Assembly: GCA_021613335.1 (NCBI GenBank)
Contig: JAJTWR010000182.1
Location: 2,235,001 to 2,299,000, forward strand
Length of the DNA stretch: 64,000 bases
Origin: Whitmania pigra
Lineage: Eukaryota; Annelida; Clitellata; Hirudinida; Haemopidae
Reading direction: 5' to 3'
Below are positions 1-12,953 of this stretch, one piece after another; within the stretch, counting starts at the first letter, position 1; each line of letters starts with the position of its first letter. The translations under genes and the position numbers were made by a program. The notes beneath the pieces were generated by a model that saw only the letters and a program-made list of their open reading frames with translations, had not been told where the DNA came from and made no database searches.

Positions 1-561
1 ATGACGATTCTATTTATAGAAACGACCTTCACCACGGCAAATCTAAACGACCCACGGAGCTTCATTATCTCGAAACGGCCGTCCATTATTTTCCACTATT
101 CTCCGGTGGAAAATAATGCCAATGAATCCCTTCTTCCGGTGGTTTGAATGGAAAAGTTAAACAACGGATGTGGAAGGAGAAGGATACTGGATGAATGGAG
201 GCAAACGAAGATTGATATCCATGATGATGATGATGATGATGACGATAATGGTGATGATGATGATGATGATGGTAATGGTTGTGCCTGACAGAGGATGTCA
301 TTATAATATTATGGGCAGAAGAATTAATAATGTAATAATATGAATTATTGCCAAATGCAGAAGTAATTTGTAATGGGAAAGTATTAATTATAATATTAAC
401 ACGAACAAGCTTTTGTTCTTTAATTTAAAATTAATTTAAAATGAGCCTTGAAGCATTAATTATTATTAGTAAGTAATAATAAACCTTTTAAATAAAGAGT
501 AAATAAGAAGTAAAAAATATCTTCAATCCACCTTGCAGAATTCATCGAAATATTATGTATT

Positions 562-587
562 CAATGATGATGATGATAATAATAATA

Positions 588-655
<68 letters not shown>

Positions 656-660
656 TTGAT
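562..660. repeat. (AAT)n microsatellite
   Basis: Nearly pure AAT/ATA run flanked by GAT triplets. It lies just left of the FERM exon at 716-758. The poly-isoleucine reading frame here is a repeat artefact. Confidence 0.9.
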
Positions 661-715
661 GATGACGATAATAATATTAACGGCAAATGATCAAGAGAAA
701 CAGTTCAACACCAAC

Positions 716-1462
716 TTTTAATCTGCTTCTTGAGAGATTTGGCTGGATCCACCCACCTCTGTAAACAATTAATAATTAACTGATTAAAATTCATTTGTCC
801 AATTATTCCATTACTAATTAATTAAAATTCATTTAAAAAATTACTGAATCATCAATCAAGTCAGTGGTTATGACAGCATTATCACTGCAAGACTGATTAT
901 CGTATAGTAATACAGTATTATAAAAATTAATAAAATTAACTAATTAATTTCAATGCGGTTACAGAGGCAAGGTTACATTTCGAAGTATCTCAACTTTTAA
1001 CACTCCAACCAACAATAACAACAACAAACCATCACAACAACAAACCATCACAACAACATCCGCTCCAGCAACAACAACTCCAGGAGAACTAAAACAACGT
1101 ACAACTTTAGAATAGGTTGATTGATGACATCACACTCAATAAATATACTCAATAAATCGATAAAAAATCATTTAATAATTAAACAAATAACAAATTATGT
1201 AGTAAACAAATTATGAATCGTGTAATAAATAAATTACAAAAAATATAACAAATAAATAAATAATAAGTAATGTAATAAATAAATGACAAATCATGTTCCA
1301 AGAACAACTTTATCCTTCTGAGCTTCCACAGTGCTTTACATGGAGAAATAAGCCTCTCCATCATCTCTGTCAACACCATCACCATCGTCGTCATCATTAT
1401 CATCACCACTAACCACCATCATAATCATCATCACCAACACAATCATCATCAACATCATCACA

Positions 1463-1508
<46 letters not shown>

Positions 1509-2840
1509 CATCATCATCATCATCATCATCCAGCGTCAATCACCTCTCCACATGGATCTCAACATCCGGATGAGTGCACAGAACTCCTTATTGGAAGTCC
1601 GAGCATATTTCCAGGCGGTGATGATTAATTTTATCATGCAGAGGTGAAAAGTTGTGATTCTTATATCGGTGGTGGTGATGATGATGATGACGATAATTCT
1701 TCCACAGTAGCAATGAATGTGGTGGTTACTCACATAACTTACTCACTTAAACGTTTTAAAGCATCAATGCCTTATGATGAATTACTATTATTATTGTTAT
1801 TATTATAACTTTTATTATTACTAACATCACCATCAACATCATCATCACTGCCGTAACGACTTAGTTGCACTAAGCTAATCTGGTATGGCTTCAATCCATC
1901 CGAATGCAAGATTTCAACCAGCAATCAATTCCTAATTCTATTCACAATTCATCCAGCCCTTTTTTTTGGGGGGTGCATTTCAAGGGAGTACAAGGAAATC
2001 CAAAACAGGGTGAAACTGCAGTGACTGCATTGTTTATTAGTTTTTTTTCTTATCTGCAGGACATTATTGACATTGGTGCATGGCTGGCTTATCTCCGAAT
2101 CTAGCCTTGCACAAGATGCAAACTCATACATCCTCACAACCAAGGACCACGCATGCATGTACATTCGACATGGACGACACAAAAAGGCACACGACATTCA
2201 ACATGACACACGACGGCACCTAAATTGGAATCTGACTTTTCGTAATGCCTGCTGTTAAAGTCAGAAACAGGCAGAAAGTCATAATGGTTGTCATTATCTA
2301 ATTAAAACAAAATATTCATTATGGGGAGATGGATAAGGACATGGATGAATGGATGGATGAAAAGGACTCACCATCAGTTCCATGTCACTACAACCTGCAG
2401 CCTGGAGAAATAAAACATTTAATTCAAATGTTTGAATGCAAGCGACATTAAAATGTATTATAAATAAATAATATAAATTACATAGAATTTAATATAAATT
2501 ACATAGAATTTAACATAAATTACATATAATTTAATGTAAATTACATAGAATTTAATGTAAATTACATAGAATTTAATATAAATTACATAGAATTTATTAT
2601 AAATTATTAATTAGGTTCATCATCTTTAAGCAGCTTGCACTGAATTCAGATAAATCGAATGAATTATGAATGGCAGACAGTGAACAGTTTTTGTGGACCC
2701 AATAAAAAGATTTTATCTCCATCAACAAAGATCCTTCTATTATTTTGTTTTGTTGGCAATCTCAACTTATGAACTTAAAAAATATTCTTCATTCAAACAT
2801 ACTCCAGAGAAAGTACTCGGCAGAAATAATCTTAAAGCAA

Positions 2841-2914
<74 letters not shown>

Positions 2915-2970
2915 TAATAATAATAATAATGATGATGATGATAATGATAATAATAATAACAATAATAATA

Positions 2971-3006
<36 letters not shown>

Positions 3007-4106
3007 TTATTTAATTATTATTTAATCAATTCATTTTAAGTTTCATCCCTCCACTCAAAGATCTTCTGTGATGATCTTGATAACAATCTCCACTGTGACT
3101 CCAACAATTAATATTGTCGAATGATTCAAAAGAAAAAATAAGTTTGCCAAAATCCGGACAGCAAATTTGTTAAATTATAAAAAAAAAATATGATAAAAGA
3201 TAAATGATTTTAACACGTTTTTATGCAAATAATAAAAATAATAACAACAACAACAACAACATAATTATAATAAGATCATTCTCGTCATCTAGAAACAAAA
3301 ACGCACCCTCCACAGAGCGGAGATTAAAGCTACTGATGTACCAGGCATGGATGAAAACAAATGACGTCATCTACGTGAACCTGAGCTCCAGATGAAGTGA
3401 TTCATTTACAAAAGCGTGACAGAGCCAACCAACCCAAGTAGATCAAGTGGTGAGATCAAATAATACAAGTTTATCGATTAAAAATTAATTCAAATAAAAA
3501 TGGTCACGATAAAGAGTATGAACGTTACATTGATAGCGTTGGTTAGTAATAATTATAATCACTATATTATCTGTCATTATTTTTTGTGGTGGGTGTAAAA
3601 CTTCACGTTGATACGGAAAAATTATTATCATTATCATCAATAATGTGTCATAATCATCACAATCATCACCAACAACAACACCAGTCATCATGGCCATCAT
3701 CACCATCACCATAATCATCGCCATCATTATCATCTTCATAGTTGTATTCACAAAATGTAAAGCCAAAAAGAAACAGAACAAGAATGTTCAGCATGCACAT
3801 AAATGCGAATATTCGTTGTATCGCATTGTATTGCATTGTATCAGTTGTTGACAAGACAATTATTACGTTGTCACACACACTCAGTTAAGGCTGCAAATCA
3901 TTATGAACGACAGAACATGCAATGAGAGCCAATTGTGAACAAGCGCTCGTCTGCAAATGGGATGCCGTATTATGATGATGATGATGATGGTGGTGCTTGT
4001 GGTGGTGGCTATGATGATGATGGCAATTATGATAATGATGATCGATAACGGTACCATCATAAACTGTAACAAAACCTTTATTATTATTTATCATTATCAT
4101 ATTACC

Positions 4107-4154
<48 letters not shown>

Positions 4155-4615
4155 TATTATTATTGTTATTACAATTACTACTATTATCATGGGTCATAAT
4201 CATTATTGCCATAACCAACCATTGCTATCATTATCATATCCGCAATTAACAATAATAGACTAGACTTGCAAGACCCCGGGGTTAGTGTTCAAAACCCAGT
4301 CAGCGACAGGAGACGACGCCAAAGTTAGGCCTGTCGATTATTCGCATTCATGTGGCGTGGCGGACAAGATGAATGGATAGGAAGTGTGAAAGGTGAGTGG
4401 ATGTATGTGTGAATGATGCATGTGAATGATAAATGGTTGATGTATGTGAATGATGAATGGATGATGCATGTGAATGATGAATAGGTGAAAGGTACATGTG
4501 AAAGATGTGAATAGGTGGGGTTAACAGTCTCCTGCTTTATAATAATAAAATTACTAATCTCAATTTTGCCAATAGTAATAATAATAATAACAATAATAAT
4601 AATATAATAATAATA

Positions 4616-4666
<51 letters not shown>

Positions 4667-5071
4667 TAGCAATGATGATGATAACAATAGCAATGATGAT
4701 GATAACAATAACAATAAAACAATAATAATAATAGCAGCAATAAAAGCGTACCCATGCTACATTACAGTCAAATACACATAACAAGGTCATTGTAGTGTAA
4801 TCACCGTAATATCCTAATACGAACATTATAGCATTATAATGGTCACATTAGATAATCATTATAATATTATAATGGTCACATTAGATAGTCATTATAATAT
4901 TATAATGGTCACATTAGATAGTCATTATAATATTATTATGATCCCATTACAAACACAAATGTTGCTATTACAAGCATCCGATAATTCCCACGTCATTGGC
5001 GCATAACGTTCACGCCTAAACCATTTCAACAAGCACTGAAAAGCAGCCACCAGACTGCTGCCGTTATTGTA

Positions 5072-5107
<36 letters not shown>

Positions 5108-5508
5108 ATTATTATTATTATTATTAATATTATTATTATTATTAATGTTATTATTATTATTATTATTAATGTTATTATTATTATTATTGTTGCTATTTGG
5201 TTCATATACCTATTACATTATTATTACTATTACAATTGTTATTTAGCTCATTATCATCACCATCGTTATCAATTATCATCAAAATAATAATAATAATAAT
5301 AATAATATAATAATAATAATAATAATAACAAGTGCATTGATGATGATGATGATTACGATTATCATTATTATAGTTAATAACAGCTACGTAACACTGACAT
5401 CATAAACTCGTCGGATGCGATGACGATGATTAAGACTCGCTCCTTTACCTGAGAACCTGCTATCTAAAAAAAATATAATCACCACCACAGTCATCATCAT
5501 AGTCGTAG

Positions 5509-5541
<33 letters not shown>

Positions 5542-6340
5542 CCATCGCCATCATCATTAGCTAGCGTCCTCGTAATCATAATCAACACCCTCGTAATCGT
5601 AATCATAATCATAATCGACACCGTCCTCACTCTTATCAGTAATCAATGGCCATCAATGAAGAGTGAATAGGCACATTTATCGTACTCATCTCTGTCGTCG
5701 TCATCAATTTTCACTTGTTGCATCAGTGACCATCGTTGAAAGTCATTTTCGACTTTAAGCACAACGACATCTGTCGTCTTCGTGATGACATCACCGAATT
5801 GACTAATTCACTCACCATGTATGTCGCCATATTCGTGAGAAACGTAAACGAATCTCGTCAGTCATCATCACCACCATAATCATCATCATCATCATCATCA
5901 CATCGTTATCGCTACCATTATCATCGTCATCATCATCACCATAATCGTCATCACGTAGACATCATCATCATCATCTCAGGCAAGAGAACCAATTAAGTCT
6001 GAGAAGCCACGACGAGCTATTCCATTCATCAGGAGGAAGGTGTGACGTCATCGAAGGGACTTCCATCACAGGAGAGATGGTGAAGAAAGGAAGGAAGGAA
6101 GGAAGGATAGAAAGAGAAAGATTGAGAGATATAAATAAATAAATATAAATGTACAAGAAGCTGGGAATCGAGCCAAGTAAATGAATGACTAGTCGGATTA
6201 ATGGAAATCATTATCGTCGTCATAACGCCATCATCGTCAAGCCCGTTGTCATGGCAAAGAGATTGGTGGTTCGTAGGATGACGTTGTTGATGGGAGAATA
6301 TTTCTATGTCAACAAGAAGTATTACGGGAATAGGTTTATG

Positions 6341-6400
<60 letters not shown>

Positions 6401-7602
6401 GCTGCTAATATTCTAGTAACAATAACAATTATATTAACAATTAATACTGTTAAATTAATAATTAAAATAATGATTAAAAATAAATATTACATGATAAATT
6501 TATTCTAAGTTTTTATGTCCACTTTTGAAGTTCATATTTCAATTTCAAGATGATGAAGATGACGATGACGACGATGATGATGATGATGACTAAGATGAGG
6601 AAAATGATAACAATGGCGTCGGCGATTACGATCAAGACAATAATAATAATGATGATGGTGATGATGATGATTAAGATGATGATGATAACAATGGTAGCGA
6701 CGATTACGATCAAGCAAATAATGATAATGATGATAATAATGATAGTGATGATGGTGATGATGATTAAGATGATGATGATAACAATGGTAGCGACGATTAC
6801 GATCAAGACAATAATGATAATGATGATAATAATGATAGTGATGATGGTGATGATGAAGAGCTTTATGTTTGGGAATCGAACACAGGATCTACGTATCTAG
6901 GAGCCAAAAATATTAAAACGACGACGGAAACTTAATCGGCATTTTATCAAGGAATGAAGGAAGGAAAGAAGGAAGGAAAGAAGGAAGGAATGAAGGAAGG
7001 AAAGAAGGAAGGAAGGAACGCAGGATTGAATCATTTGCGTGTTTGATTGCTGGAAATGTTTCCGACGACGATGATTCCTAAATTCCTGACCAATGATGGT
7101 TAGGAATCACTCTGTTATCAAGATGATTTGAACGTGCTATAGATTACGACGACTATGACGTCGGTGATGATGATTACGATGATGATGACGATGATAATGA
7201 TTACTTTGTTGTTGTTGTTGATAGTGATGATAGTAACGACTACGTTCTTGGTGTTGTTGTTGTTGTTGATAGTGATGATAGTAACGACTACGTTCTTGGT
7301 GTTGTTGTTGTTCGTGGTGATGATGACAATGTTTTTGTTGTTGTTGCAGTTGATCGTGATGATAAAGAGAAGAACGATTATGATAATGGTGATGATGATG
7401 ATGGTGGTGGTGATGACAACGACGATTTATCGGCAGAGTTATCGATGATGAAGTCAAAACCACCCAAAAACTCGTTTTGAAAGCAGAATTTCTCAAGAAG
7501 AAAAAAACAAAAATCAATAAAATTAAATGGAAACCTCTCAAATTATAAAGTTATAAAAAGAATATATAAAACAAAAGAGTGGTCCCAATTATTGTTCATT
7601 AA

Positions 7603-7634
<32 letters not shown>

Positions 7635-7741
7635 GCAAAAGAGAAGATGTGATAACGACATGGGAGAATCGCACAAACAACTGGAGCTCTGGGTTTAACC
7701 ATGAGTATGTTATGAATCATTATTTAGAGACTTAGTTTCTT

Positions 7742-7794
<53 letters not shown>

Positions 7795-9844
7795 AATATT
7801 ACAACGATGATAATGATTATGATGACGAATTCGACAGCTATGACGTGATCATACCACCATCACGATGATGATGATGATGCTCACCTACGAATAACAACTC
7901 AAAGCTCTTCTCCCTTGAGTAAAGGTTATTAAAAGCACTTTGTAAACAATGAAACGTAAACATTCTAACACCTGACCATGAATGGTAATGACTTTCTTTT
8001 TTGCAAACAAATTTTCCATTTAAATGTGGCAGCAAGTTAGTCTGATCTGATCAATTCAATCAAATAAAAATAAAGATAATAATTCTCGTGGAGGTGGCAA
8101 AATGGTGAATTAATTTTATTTAACTTTAATAATTTAATAATTAATTTTTTAGTTATTTAATAATTTTATTTATAGGTCTAATGGTAGAATGTAAATAAGC
8201 ATGAATAAATTAATAAATTAACGATTTAAAACAAATTAATATCGAGGACTTCTACTCTCCTATTCGTGGTTTGGCTTCAAATATCTCTATTGGTGGTCAT
8301 TTATTGAAATTTGTTGAAAAAAAAAATAAACAAGGACAATAAAAACCTTAACAACAACAACAACAACAACAACGAAGACAATAAAAATGTTGTAATTCTA
8401 AATGACAAAAAACACTAACAATACCAACAAACAACAATACCAACAAACAACAATACCAACAAACAACAATACCAACAAACAACAATACCAACAAACAACA
8501 ATACCAACAAACAACAATACCAACAAACAACAATACCAACAAACAACAATACCAACATTCTCCTCTGGAGACACGGAGTCGACGAACTGAAGTCCAAAGT
8601 ACCTCCGCTCGTTGATGTCCAGATGGTCGAACACTTTGTTCAGCAACACCTGTGCTTTGTCTCTCTTCTGTCAACCACCATCAGTCCATCGTTCAATCAC
8701 TCAGTCGTGCAACATCAATCACTCAATCAATCAATGATAAAGTTTGACTTGATTTTAGAGCACATAATGTCGCATAGTGCATGTAAAGCAATTAAAACTT
8801 AATCGTTAAAAATTAAAGCTCTGAGCAATGCCATTGAGTAACGAGAAACAATGCGAAAGTCGAGTGCTAAAATTTATTTATTGATGTTATTGTTGTTGTA
8901 GTTAATATTAAGATTATTATTTATTAATATTAAGATTATTATTTATTAATATTAATTATTATTATTATTATTATTATTATTATGAGTAGTAGTAGTAGAA
9001 TTAATATTATTATTCTTATTTAAATTGGAGTTATTGAAATTACTTGTTATGTCATTATTACCAGTAAATTAGTGGTTTTTAATTCCATAGCTGCTTAAAA
9101 ACAGCTTGGTTCCAAGATTTGCCAATTGCCAAGAAAGTATGACTCTATTGGATGAGTAGGAATTGAAATGTTGGCAGTGAGCCAACAATGTTCAACTTAA
9201 TAGATGCCACAGTCCCTTCAAATTCTTCACCAATCAAGATTCTCTCTTTAAGCCCATCAATATTCATGAGTTCAGTCAGGAACAATTAGTAGCAACCAAG
9301 CTCTTCCTAATGGGATTCATTTAACAGCTGAAGTGACATCATTTCTGGTTACTAAGCACTTCTTAACTTGTCAGAAGTAATGATAATGATAGCTTTCCCT
9401 TTGAGTCTCAGACGACAGTGTTAGCATTTCATTCCAGAGACTTTAAAGAATCTTCATTCAAACAGTAAATTATGTTTTGTAGTGCAGCTATTAAATGTTG
9501 TTGATAACAGAAACATTGAAATATGCCCATTTTGTTGATTCAAATGATAAAAATTTTGCAAGTAGATAATATGATAAATAACATAACCGCTAATTAACAT
9601 AACATTTCCTACCAATTACACAACCGTCTCAGCTAATACAACCAATTATTGTTTAGCTCTTGTAACTTAAATAATTAGTAATTAGCTAAATAAAAATTCA
9701 AGAACACAAAATTCAAACGATTGCATAATGAAGTTAGATTAGAATTTGACTAACTTCAATCTCAAATTCAGCATCAGAATCATCCAAAAAGTACAAGATG
9801 CACTGAAGTGTCCTGCCTGAAGGTTGTTTCTGGTCTTTGGCCAT
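716..9844 (-). CDS. FERM-domain protein, N-terminal exons (partial)
   Basis: This is the start of a FERM (band 4.1/ezrin/radixin/moesin) protein, a class that links membrane proteins to the cytoskeleton. Coding exons are 9755-9844 (ATG at 9844; exon begins at 9888), 8557-8667 and 716-758; the gene leaves the window on the left. They read LQCILYFLDDSDAEFEIE, then VLLNKVFDHLDINERRYFGL, then RWVDPAKSLKKQIK. This is the ubiquitin-like F1 lobe in family order: beta hairpin, 'YFGLQF', and the 'RW(L/V)D..K..KKQ' turn. Both internal junctions are phase 0. The intron between exons 8557-8667 and 716-758 is about 7.8 kb and is dominated by microsatellites. Subfamily cannot be fixed from 81 residues; PTPN3/4-like, PTPN14/21-like, FARP-like and yurt-like proteins all share these motifs. 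FERM identity is firm; the start codon is the first ATG in frame in its exon. Confidence 0.8.
1378..1532. repeat. (ATC)n microsatellite block
   Basis: Imperfect CAT/CAC triplets that become pure between about 1469 and 1532. It lies in the FERM intron. The same motif recurs at about 214-275, 3660-3730, 5480-5550 and 5860-5970. Confidence 0.85.
2372..2401 (-). other. Possible 30-nt microexon inside the FERM intron
   Basis: On the minus strand a pyrimidine-rich acceptor (TTTTATTTCTCCAG) is followed by 30 nt and a strong donor (ATG|GTGAGT). The 30 nt are open and phase 0, encoding AAGCSDMELM, so inclusion between the two flanking FERM exons would keep frame. It would add ten residues just before RWVDPAK. 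Only the splice signals support it; it could equally be a chance pair. Confidence 0.2.
2473..2604. repeat. 21-bp minisatellite, about 6 copies
   Basis: The unit ataaattacatagaatttaa(t) is repeated six times with one or two substitutions per copy, then decays. It lies inside the long FERM intron and shows no coding potential. Confidence 0.85.
2842..3005. repeat. (AAT)n microsatellite, interrupted
   Basis: AAT triplets with GAT and AAC interruptions. Similar blocks in the same intron lie at about 4108-4175 (ATT), 4574-4730 (AAT with CAA/GAT), 5068-5190 (ATT), 5281-5330 (AAT) and 6341-6400 (ATT). Confidence 0.85.
4836..4934. repeat. 33-bp minisatellite, 3 copies
   Basis: Three head-to-tail copies of a unit beginning ataatggtcacattagata. 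The copies are almost identical, so the expansion looks recent. The site is intronic in the FERM gene. Confidence 0.85.
6604..6858. repeat. 78-93-bp higher-order GAT repeat
   Basis: Three copies of a compound unit (gataacaatgg, then gcgacgattacgatcaa, then GAT/AAT triplets) start at 6606, 6684 and 6777. The last two are 93 bp apart and nearly identical. It is a higher-order repeat built from decayed trinucleotide repeats. The Met/Ile-rich open frame across it is not credible as a protein. Confidence 0.75.
6950..7018 (+). repeat. Polypurine (GAAGGAAG)n tract
   Basis: About 70 bp of almost pure purine on the plus strand, with GGAAGGAAAGAA-type units. It is homopurine-homopyrimidine DNA with mirror symmetry. 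A smaller tract lies at about 6085-6125. Confidence 0.8.
7190..7330. repeat. 48-bp duplicated unit in GTT/GAT repeats
   Basis: The block gatagtgatgatagtaacg...cgttcttgg occurs at 7220 and 7268 between (GTT)n runs. A pure (ATG)n run follows at 7741-7792. All of it is intronic in the FERM gene. Confidence 0.7.
8423..8556 (-). repeat. 16-bp minisatellite, 9 donor-like units, at a splice donor
   Basis: The plus-strand unit aataccaacaaacaac repeats with accaac at 8423, 8439 and every 16 bp to 8551. On the minus strand each unit holds GTTGGT. The first copy, at 8556, is exactly the 5' splice site of the FERM exon 8557-8667 (GAGAAT|GTTGGT). The array therefore repeats the donor hexamer nine times from the exon edge into the intron. 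The Val/Cys-rich open frames here are repeat artefacts. Confidence 0.85.
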
Positions 9845-10188
9845 TGGTCTGTATGTCTGGCAGGACTCAAAACTTATGATTCCACAAACTGAAAGCAAAG
9901 CCAGTGCGTTGTATCATTAGAAATAACAAATAAACAATATTAGATTGTTTAACTTTTTTAGAATACTTTTTTAAAATATCTAATTGCTTATTCATTAAAT
10001 TATGCCTGGAAACTGCACATTTGGCAATTTAGTGCAGTCATAAAAGTACATCAGTACTAATCCTACGATTGTAGCAACTAGGCAAACACAAATTAGAGTT
10101 TGAGGAACTAATTGATAAACGCTTCCATTAAACTTGAATTTCTTCTGACAAATACAAAAAAATTCACTCAAACAAATCTAAAACTTAC

Positions 10189-10480
10189 CATGATCTTCCT
10201 CGGTGCAAAAAATATTTTGTCCTCGAAAATATGTACTTCGTCTGTACTTGTACTTAAAACTAGCAAACACCGAACCAACGCAGTGAAGTAAGTTAAAATC
10301 CGAAACAAATCCACAGAGTTGCCAGTAAATTCTTAGGAAATAATCCTGCAGATTTATCTACAAATTAAAGCACAAATTTCGATGCACCTTGCACCTATAA
10401 GCAGCGTACAGGATATCAGGCCAACACATACAACAACAACAGCCTACTATCCAACATGGCGTCTGAAAATGCAAAACAAT
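10189..10480 (-). promoter_or_regulatory. Probable 5' UTR exon and promoter of the FERM gene
   Basis: A minus-strand donor (ATG|GTAAGT, exon end at 10189) lies 300 bases upstream of the first coding exon, whose acceptor is at 9888. The segment before the donor has no in-frame ATG that continues into the FERM frame, so it is probably non-coding. Around 10455-10500 the minus strand carries a CACGTG E-box and a GCCATGTTGG element (YY1-like core). There is no clear TATA box. The transcription start is inferred, not seen. Confidence 0.4.
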
Positions 10481-11177
10481 CGCACGTGACCAGGCCTCGT
10501 CCAATAAAAAAAGTTTATTCCACATCAAATTAGCTCCTACTGTTATCGTTGTGGTCTTTTTAATATCCTCAAACCATCAGTGGGATAACCATGGGCCCAC
10601 AGGGTCCGCAACTGCGATGGGGGTACGTCCAGAATCGAAAACCAAAAAATTAGAAATTTACTTACCTGTTAATTTTTACTGATTTATATTTCTCCGTTAA
10701 TCACATTAAAATTATAAGTTTTATATTTTTAACGAAACGATAAAATTAAGAAATTTCTGGAATATATAAGTTAAGATATGATATTAAGAAGTTGCAACCA
10801 TTTTAATTAACATATTTAATATGGTAATGGTTGAATGAAATCGTAAGTCATGCCTTTCTGTCAACTTTCATTTGCAAGTTCGAGCAAAGAAAAGACATTT
10901 AAATTATCCGATTGCACTGGATTTAATTCAGGGCACTTCCCCCTTATCCTCTTTCGACTGCTCTGTTTATAACATACATAGTTCTCAATGTATCAGCAAT
11001 GAACATCTAACAGACAGGCAACACCGTTATTAAATTATTTTTTATTTTGCTTTTCCATTACCATAGTGACAAACGTGAAACAAAATGACTGATATGAAAT
11101 AGCATGAAATTTTAGGACCCTACAGTAGCGGCTATGCGATCTTATAGGGAACTCTAAAGAATGATTAATTCAGCACC

Positions 11178-11273
11178 AGAGTAATTAATCTTTGGAATAA
11201 GCTCGATGAGCAAACAATATATTCAGATTCGGTAGAAGTATTTAAAATACGACTATCGAAATTTGGATACTGA
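11178..11273 (+). mobile_element. Dead non-LTR retrotransposon, RT C-terminal tail
   Basis: The frame reads RVINLWNKLDEQTIYSDSV...FKIRLSKFGY followed by a stop. 'R(V)xxxWNxLP..VV..xSVxxFKxxLxKF' is the usual end of non-LTR retrotransposon reverse transcriptase ORFs. Nothing recognisable remains upstream, so it is a 5'-truncated, decayed copy. The flanking 10.5-12.95 kb contains no gene that I can support. Confidence 0.6.
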
Positions 11274-12953
11274 GTTAAAAAATTAGGAGTGGTTTACCAC
11301 ATAGACACTAGTCTCCTATATATAAACAACTATAAATTAATGTAATTTTATGTTATAAAAATTATAACTCTTCAATATTGCGTAAATTCAAACTTTAACA
11401 TTTCATAATCTAATTTTGTCGTGCATTGCGATTTTTTTGGTAATTCGACATTATAAGTTACACATAACCCTTCAACTCCTGAAGGGGCCTATTTTGATTT
11501 TTTTTGCGGAGGTCTGCCGTTTGAAGTTATGCCACTGACAAAGGCCCCGAAGTTTTCATTTCAAGGATTCCAATAAATGCTGACAACATCATATTTATAT
11601 TCAAACATACTTTTCCTTTTTATTTGGTCTTTGCAATGACGATTAATCATGACCAATCGTTGAAGATTGATGGAATTACTTCTTAGAGTCCATGACCAAA
11701 GTCAACTGCATGTTAATTGTTCTCGAATGGGATCTGGAAATAATCAATATGTTTGCTCCTTAAGAAGTGACAAAGAATATTATATAATCTTGATAACTCT
11801 GATTAATGTAGAAATGTAAACAATTTAAGGTTCATTTAAGTTTTCACTTTTAAGTTAAATGTTGCCATACCGAGAATAGAGAATAACCTAAAAATTAATT
11901 AATTAATTAATTAATAAACGAATTCTTACATAAAATCTGCTTGAGCCCGAGCAACATTTTGGCTCGATGATGCCCATAGTAATGTATCATATCTTATAAT
12001 GAACGCAACAATAGCTGATGCTGTAAGTGAAAACTTGATTGCATACTTTAGCAGGGCACTGTTCATCCAGCCATACAGGTGTTTTGGCCACCTTAATATG
12101 AGCAAGTTAAGGTACTTTGCTAAACACGTGCACTAACAGGGTAATATTTATTACGTTAATAATAATTAAAGGAGTTTGAATCCGTACAACCCCCGACCAA
12201 TTAAAAATGAAAAAATTAAATTTAAAACCTCAAACTAATTTACAATTTCTAAATAAAATTGATATAGTACAATTATATAATTAAATAAAAGTATATAGTT
12301 ATGCCTTAAATCAACTAGTTTTTGTTTTAAAAGTAATAAATAACATGAAGTTTTTCAAAAGAAATACTTGAACGCTCTTAAATTTCTATGTGTGGCCACG
12401 TGTGCTGAGGAGAACCGCCCAAAGTTCCACAAGTGGAACATAGTCCAAAACGTGTACTTATCTCGTAAGCAAGCTAGCAAATATTATTCAATCGCATACT
12501 AGCACCAAAACAGGACTATTTGACAACATAAATATGCCTATCCCTGCGAAATCTTTCCTTTGTAAGACATTTTACAATTAATTTCAAAAATCAGAAAAAA
12601 CCTCAGTTTTTAACATAAATTTTAATGCTGATAATATTAATAATTTTATTCACTTATAAATATTTATCAGATTTATCAGTTGCTTATGAACTCTCCATAA
12701 AATACTTAACATTTCCTATAAAAAAAATGTTTGCCGACATAAATGAGCGTCTTCCTAATCATATGGCTATGCAACGGACGCTAATAAATCATTTTTTTTT
12801 ATAAATGAGCCAAAATCATGATTGTTGGGAGCTAAAAGGTTAATAACCGACGGGTGAACACAAAGTGAGTATACAAACAAACAAACAAAAACAAAACAAA
12901 AACAAGCGAAACAACGACAGCAACTGGTGGAACACAAAAACAATAATGTTTTA

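Noticed and set aside
533..721. Poly-isoleucine, poly-histidine and poly-methionine open frames across 0-8 kb (also 3885-4199, 4325-4826, 6185-6900, 7137-7541)
   Set aside because: They are translations of pure triplet repeats with no promoter, splice or family evidence, inside the FERM intron.
3204..3395. 63-codon plus-strand frame
   Set aside because: Half is an AAC/AAT repeat; the remaining 40 codons match no family and have no neighbour in phase.
5978..6040. Exon-like plus-strand stretch between CATCTCAG and AAG|GTGTGA encoding about 20 residues
   Set aside because: No partner exon on that strand and no family match; the acceptor is just the end of an ATC repeat.
8398..8674. Overlapping Val/Cys/Leu-rich frames and possible CRISPR-like array
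   Set aside because: The 16-bp units are contiguous, without spacers; only the part matching the FERM exon (8557-8667) is coding.
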